Origin: an uncultured Bacteroidales bacterium
GTDB lineage: Bacteria > Bacteroidota > Bacteroidia > Bacteroidales > UBA932
Assembly: GCA_947179325.1 (NCBI GenBank)
Contig: CAMXAU010000020.1
Coordinates: 1 to 55,362, forward strand
Direction of reading: 5' to 3'
DNA: 55,362 nt
Part shown: positions 53,684 to 55,362 of the stretch, piece after piece
Layout of the letters: the number at the start of each line of letters is the position of its first letter
Position numbering within the stretch: the first letter of the stretch is position 1
The notes under the pieces: model-generated
Database searches by the model: none
Seen by the model: only the letters and a program-made list of their open reading frames with translations
Told to the model about the DNA's origin: nothing
Made by a program: the position numbers and the translations under genes

Positions 53684-54340
53684 TCACTCCTCCACAAAAA
53701 GACCGTCGCGCATGAAAAGAGACCTGTCACACAATGCAGCCAGCCCAGGGTCATGCGTGACAATCACTATCGTCTGTCCATATTTCTCACGGAGCCTGAA
53801 GAACAATGAATGTATATCATCCTTTGTACGGCTGTCGAGGTTGCCAGACGGTTCGTCAGCAAAGAGCACAGCAGGGTTATTCACAAGCGCACGTGCAATC
53901 GCAACGCGCTGCTGCTCCCCTCCCGACAATTCCGAAGGCTTATGCGAGAGCCTGTCCGCAAGCCCCATGTCATCAAGAAGAGCCGCCGCCGCCTCTTTTG
54001 TCTCTTTTGATGAAAGCCCAGCAATAAGCGCAGGAATCATGACATTCTCAAGCGACGTAAATTCAGGGAGCAGATGATGCGCCTGGAACACAAAGCCAAG
54101 CTTCCTGTTCCGGAATACGGATAAAGACTTCCCGCCCAGCCCAAGGACATCGGTCCCGTCAATCTCAAGCGAACCTCCGTCTGGGGAAGAAAGCGTCCCA
54201 AGTATATGCAGCAAAGTCGACTTGCCAGCCCCGGAAGCCCCCATGATGGAGACAACCTCTGACTTTTCAGCCGAGAAATCTATTCCTTTCAGCACCTGCA
54301 GGCTGCCATACGACTTTACTATTCCTTTTGCTTCTATCAT
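53684..54340 (-). CDS. lolD: Lipoprotein-releasing ABC transporter ATPase (LolD type)
   Basis: The ATG at 54340 gives 218 residues, the usual LolD length; an in-frame ATG 33 nt upstream is less likely. It has Walker [10 protein letters not shown] near residue 36, signature [15 protein letters not shown] and Walker [13 protein letters not shown], all typical of the LolD/MacB ATPases. Its role would be powering release of lipoproteins from the inner membrane or another MacB-type export step. No LolC/E-like permease is adjacent, as is common in Bacteroidota, so the partner is not known from this window. Confidence 0.88.
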   Translation of the reverse strand: MIEAKGIVKSYGSLQVLKGIDFSAEKSEVVSIMGASGAGKSTLLHILGTLSSPDGGSLEIDGTDVLGLGGKSLSVFRNRKLGFVFQAHHLLPEFTSLENVMIPALIAGLSSKETKEAAAALLDDMGLADRLSHKPSELSGGEQQRVAIARALVNNPAVLFADEPSGNLDSRTKDDIHSLFFRLREKYGQTIVIVTHDPGLAALCDRSLFMRDGLFVEE

Positions 54341-54381
54341 AACAAATAAACTTTGCGGCACCCTGCCGACCAAAAAACTGT

Positions 54382-54389
54382 CAAAGTTA
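54382..54389 (-). promoter_or_regulatory. -7 promoter element for lolD
   Basis: TAACTTTG on the minus strand matches TAnnTTTG and would place the start site about 35 nt upstream of the lolD ATG. No -33 TTTG is seen at the normal distance. The remaining 54390-54591 interval is AT-rich and shows no gene or structured element. Confidence 0.45.
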
Positions 54390-54591
54390 AGAATCTGTTT
54401 TGAATTTACCCACCCAAAATCCCCACATATAAGTTATCTTATCCATAAACGACATATAATCAGAAGCATATCATGTAGATTCCGGACAAGTATATGGCAA
54501 CAGAAAGACAAATATTTGACAACAGAAAGGAGTGTCCGAATGGCCCAGAATACAAGGAGAAAGAAAAACATGCAATATTTTTCAAAAAAAT

Positions 54592-54622
54592 TTTGCAGTT
54601 ACAGAAAAGATATCTATCTTTG
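54592..54622 (+). promoter_or_regulatory. Bacteroides-type promoter of tRNA-Pro
   Basis: TTTG at 54592-54595 is followed after exactly 19 nt by TATCTTTG at 54615-54622, a full match to the Bacteroidota housekeeping promoter. The start site would be about 25 nt before the mature tRNA. Confidence 0.85.
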
Positions 54623-54653
54623 CAATCCCAATCGAAAGAAAGGGCAAAATATT

Positions 54654-54727
54654 CGGGGTGTGGCGCAGTTGGCTAGCGCATCTGGTTTGGGACCAGAGGG
54701 TCCTGTGTTCGAGTCACAGTACCCCGA
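54654..54727 (+). tRNA. tRNA-Pro (anticodon UGG)
   Basis: A cloverleaf is clear by eye. The acceptor CGGGGTG pairs with TACCCCG and leaves discriminator A. The D arm is GCGCAGTTGGCTAGCGC, the anticodon stem-loop is TCTGG-TTTGGGA-CCAGA with anticodon TGG at 54688-54690, and the T arm is CTGTG-TTCGAGT-CACAG. No CCA is encoded. Confidence 0.97.
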
Positions 54728-54736
54728 CTTCATAAA

Positions 54737-54770
54737 AGCAGCTACCTTTTGGGGTGGCTGTTTTATTTTT
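54737..54770 (+). terminator. Intrinsic terminator of tRNA-Pro
   Basis: A ten-pair stem with two G-U pairs joins 54737-54746 to 54753-54762 and ends in TTTTATTTTT. It begins about 10 nt after the tRNA. Confidence 0.9.
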
Positions 54771-54846
54771 GCTGACTACTGTGGAGAGCATCCTGGATTC
54801 GGGCAATGATGATCACATGCAAAACCCGGTTCACCAGTAAAAATAT

Positions 54847-54940
54847 GTGTCTACGCATATATGTTTGTAAGTCTGAAGAGGAAGTATTTGGGCTCACCTG
54901 CAAAACCCTGTGTCCACGCATCTATGTTGGAAAATCTGAA
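54847..54940 (+). repeat. Two imperfect 31-bp direct repeats
   Basis: Segments 54847-54877 and 54910-54940 share GTGT(C/T)(C/T)ACGCAT.TATGTT and end in TCTGAA. Each is preceded by a TGCAAAACCC-type sequence, so the repeat may extend to about 60 bp with divergence. There is no convincing reading frame here. The stretch 54771-55362 carries no gene that I can support. Confidence 0.55.
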
Positions 54941-55028
54941 CTGGGGGGGGAGGGCATTAGTTCGTAAAACACAAGTGACATATATTCAATCACTTACCTA
55001 TCAATTGCATTTAAAATTTGAATGCGCC

Positions 55029-55329
55029 ACAAATTTGACAATGAAGCACTTTCCGTGGCCGAAACACTCGAATCACGTCACTCGTCCACGAAATGAAGCC
55101 CCTACGTGGCCGAAACGCTCGAATCACGTCTCTCGGCCACGAAATGGAGCCTTCCCGTGGCCGAAACACTCGGATCACGTCACTCGTACAAAATGAAGTC
55201 TTTCCGTGGCCAGAACACTCGAATCACGTCACTCGGCCACGAAATGAAGCCATTCCCGTGGCCGAAACACCCGAATCACGTCCCTCGTCCACGAGAAGAT
55301 TCGTTTCCGTGGTTCATCGTCAAATTTGT
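55029..55329. repeat. 17-bp inverted repeat bracketing the tandem array
   Basis: ACAAATTTGACAATGAA at 55029-55045 is the reverse complement of 55313-55329 at 16 of 17 positions. It encloses the whole ~51-bp tandem array and so defines a ~300-bp unit with terminal inverted repeats. There is no open reading frame of note inside. Confidence 0.7.
55054..55316 (+). repeat. Tandem array of five ~51-bp hairpin-forming units
   Basis: Units start at 55054, 55105, 55156, 55205 and 55257, with a degenerate sixth at 55308; spacings are 51, 51, 49, 52 and 51. Each has the form CGTGGCCGAAACACTCGAAT, then CACGTCACTCGGCCACG, then AAATGAAGCC-TTTC. The start CGTGGCCGA and the later TCGGCCACG are complementary, so each unit can fold into a hairpin. 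Complementarity is full in unit 2 and reduced elsewhere. There are no unique spacers. Confidence 0.85.
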
Positions 55330-55362
55330 TGCAAAAAGATTAGGGTAATCTACTGATTCTCA

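Noticed and set aside
54494..54676. 60-residue plus-strand frame before tRNA-Pro
   Set aside because: It runs over the tRNA promoter and into the tRNA, and has no family features.
55054..55316. CRISPR array
   Set aside because: The whole 51-bp unit is repeated with small changes; there are no unique spacers of constant length and no cas genes.
54861..55356. Protein-coding frames across the right-end repeats
   Set aside because: The frames exist only because the repeat unit lacks stops in some phases; the products are simple repeats with no start signals and contradict each other between frames.

Overview
The window looks like chromosome of a gut-type Bacteroidales (Bacteroidota) with roughly half GC. 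The evidence is several SusC/SusD pairs, many Bacteroidota-type lipoproteins, BACON domains, an anaerobic sulfatase-maturating enzyme, a hybrid two-component-like sensor with an AraC output domain, and promoters of the Bacteroides form TTTG-N19-TAnnTTTG. I cannot assign a genus from sequence alone. Almost all genes lie on the minus strand, so the text below follows transcription from right to left.

Right end (55362 to about 51900): an intergenic stretch holds a five-copy ~51-bp tandem array of hairpin-forming units bracketed by a 17-bp inverted repeat. Next come a tRNA-Pro(UGG) with a textbook promoter and terminator, and then a housekeeping run of lolD-type ATPase, trmN6-type methyltransferase and an aldose 1-epimerase.

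PUL 2 (about 51800 to 30500): a large membrane sensor/AraC regulator whose kinase and receiver modules look degenerate, followed by a nine-gene run. The run is SusC, SusD, GH92, GH92, a basic-secretory-protein metallopeptidase, GH92, a calpain-like cysteine peptidase with a discoidin-like domain, and two paralogous lipoproteins. The gene content suggests uptake and trimming of mannose-rich glycoproteins or glycopeptides. A direct repeat that could be the regulator's operator and a nested inverted repeat lie just upstream of susC.

Centre (30500 to 26900): a secreted alpha/beta hydrolase and an unrecognised cytosolic protein on the plus strand, an anSME-type radical SAM enzyme on the minus strand, and an ECF sigma factor on the plus strand.

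PUL 1 (26777 to 6600): FecR anti-sigma, SusC with an STN signalling domain, SusD, a catalytically dead GH18-like lipoprotein, a LamG lipoprotein, a GH18 endo-beta-N-acetylglucosaminidase candidate and a BACON/LamG lipoprotein, closed by a strong terminator. A BACON/CotH-kinase-like lipoprotein gene, a small plus-strand gene and a GH130-GH92-GH92 operon follow. The set resembles Bacteroides loci for high-mannose N-glycan use: endoglycosidase release at the surface, GH92 alpha-mannosidase trimming, then GH130 attack on the core Man-beta-1,4-GlcNAc.

Left end (6600 to 125): a cobalamin riboswitch controls btuB-btuG-btuF-btuC-btuD, a complete corrinoid uptake operon.

The least expected signals are the degenerate hybrid sensor, the paired structures and shared 10-mer upstream of both susC genes, the secreted CotH kinase-like and calpain-like proteins in glycan loci, the poly-G tracts in the two PUL control/transport genes, and the bracketed tandem hairpin array.
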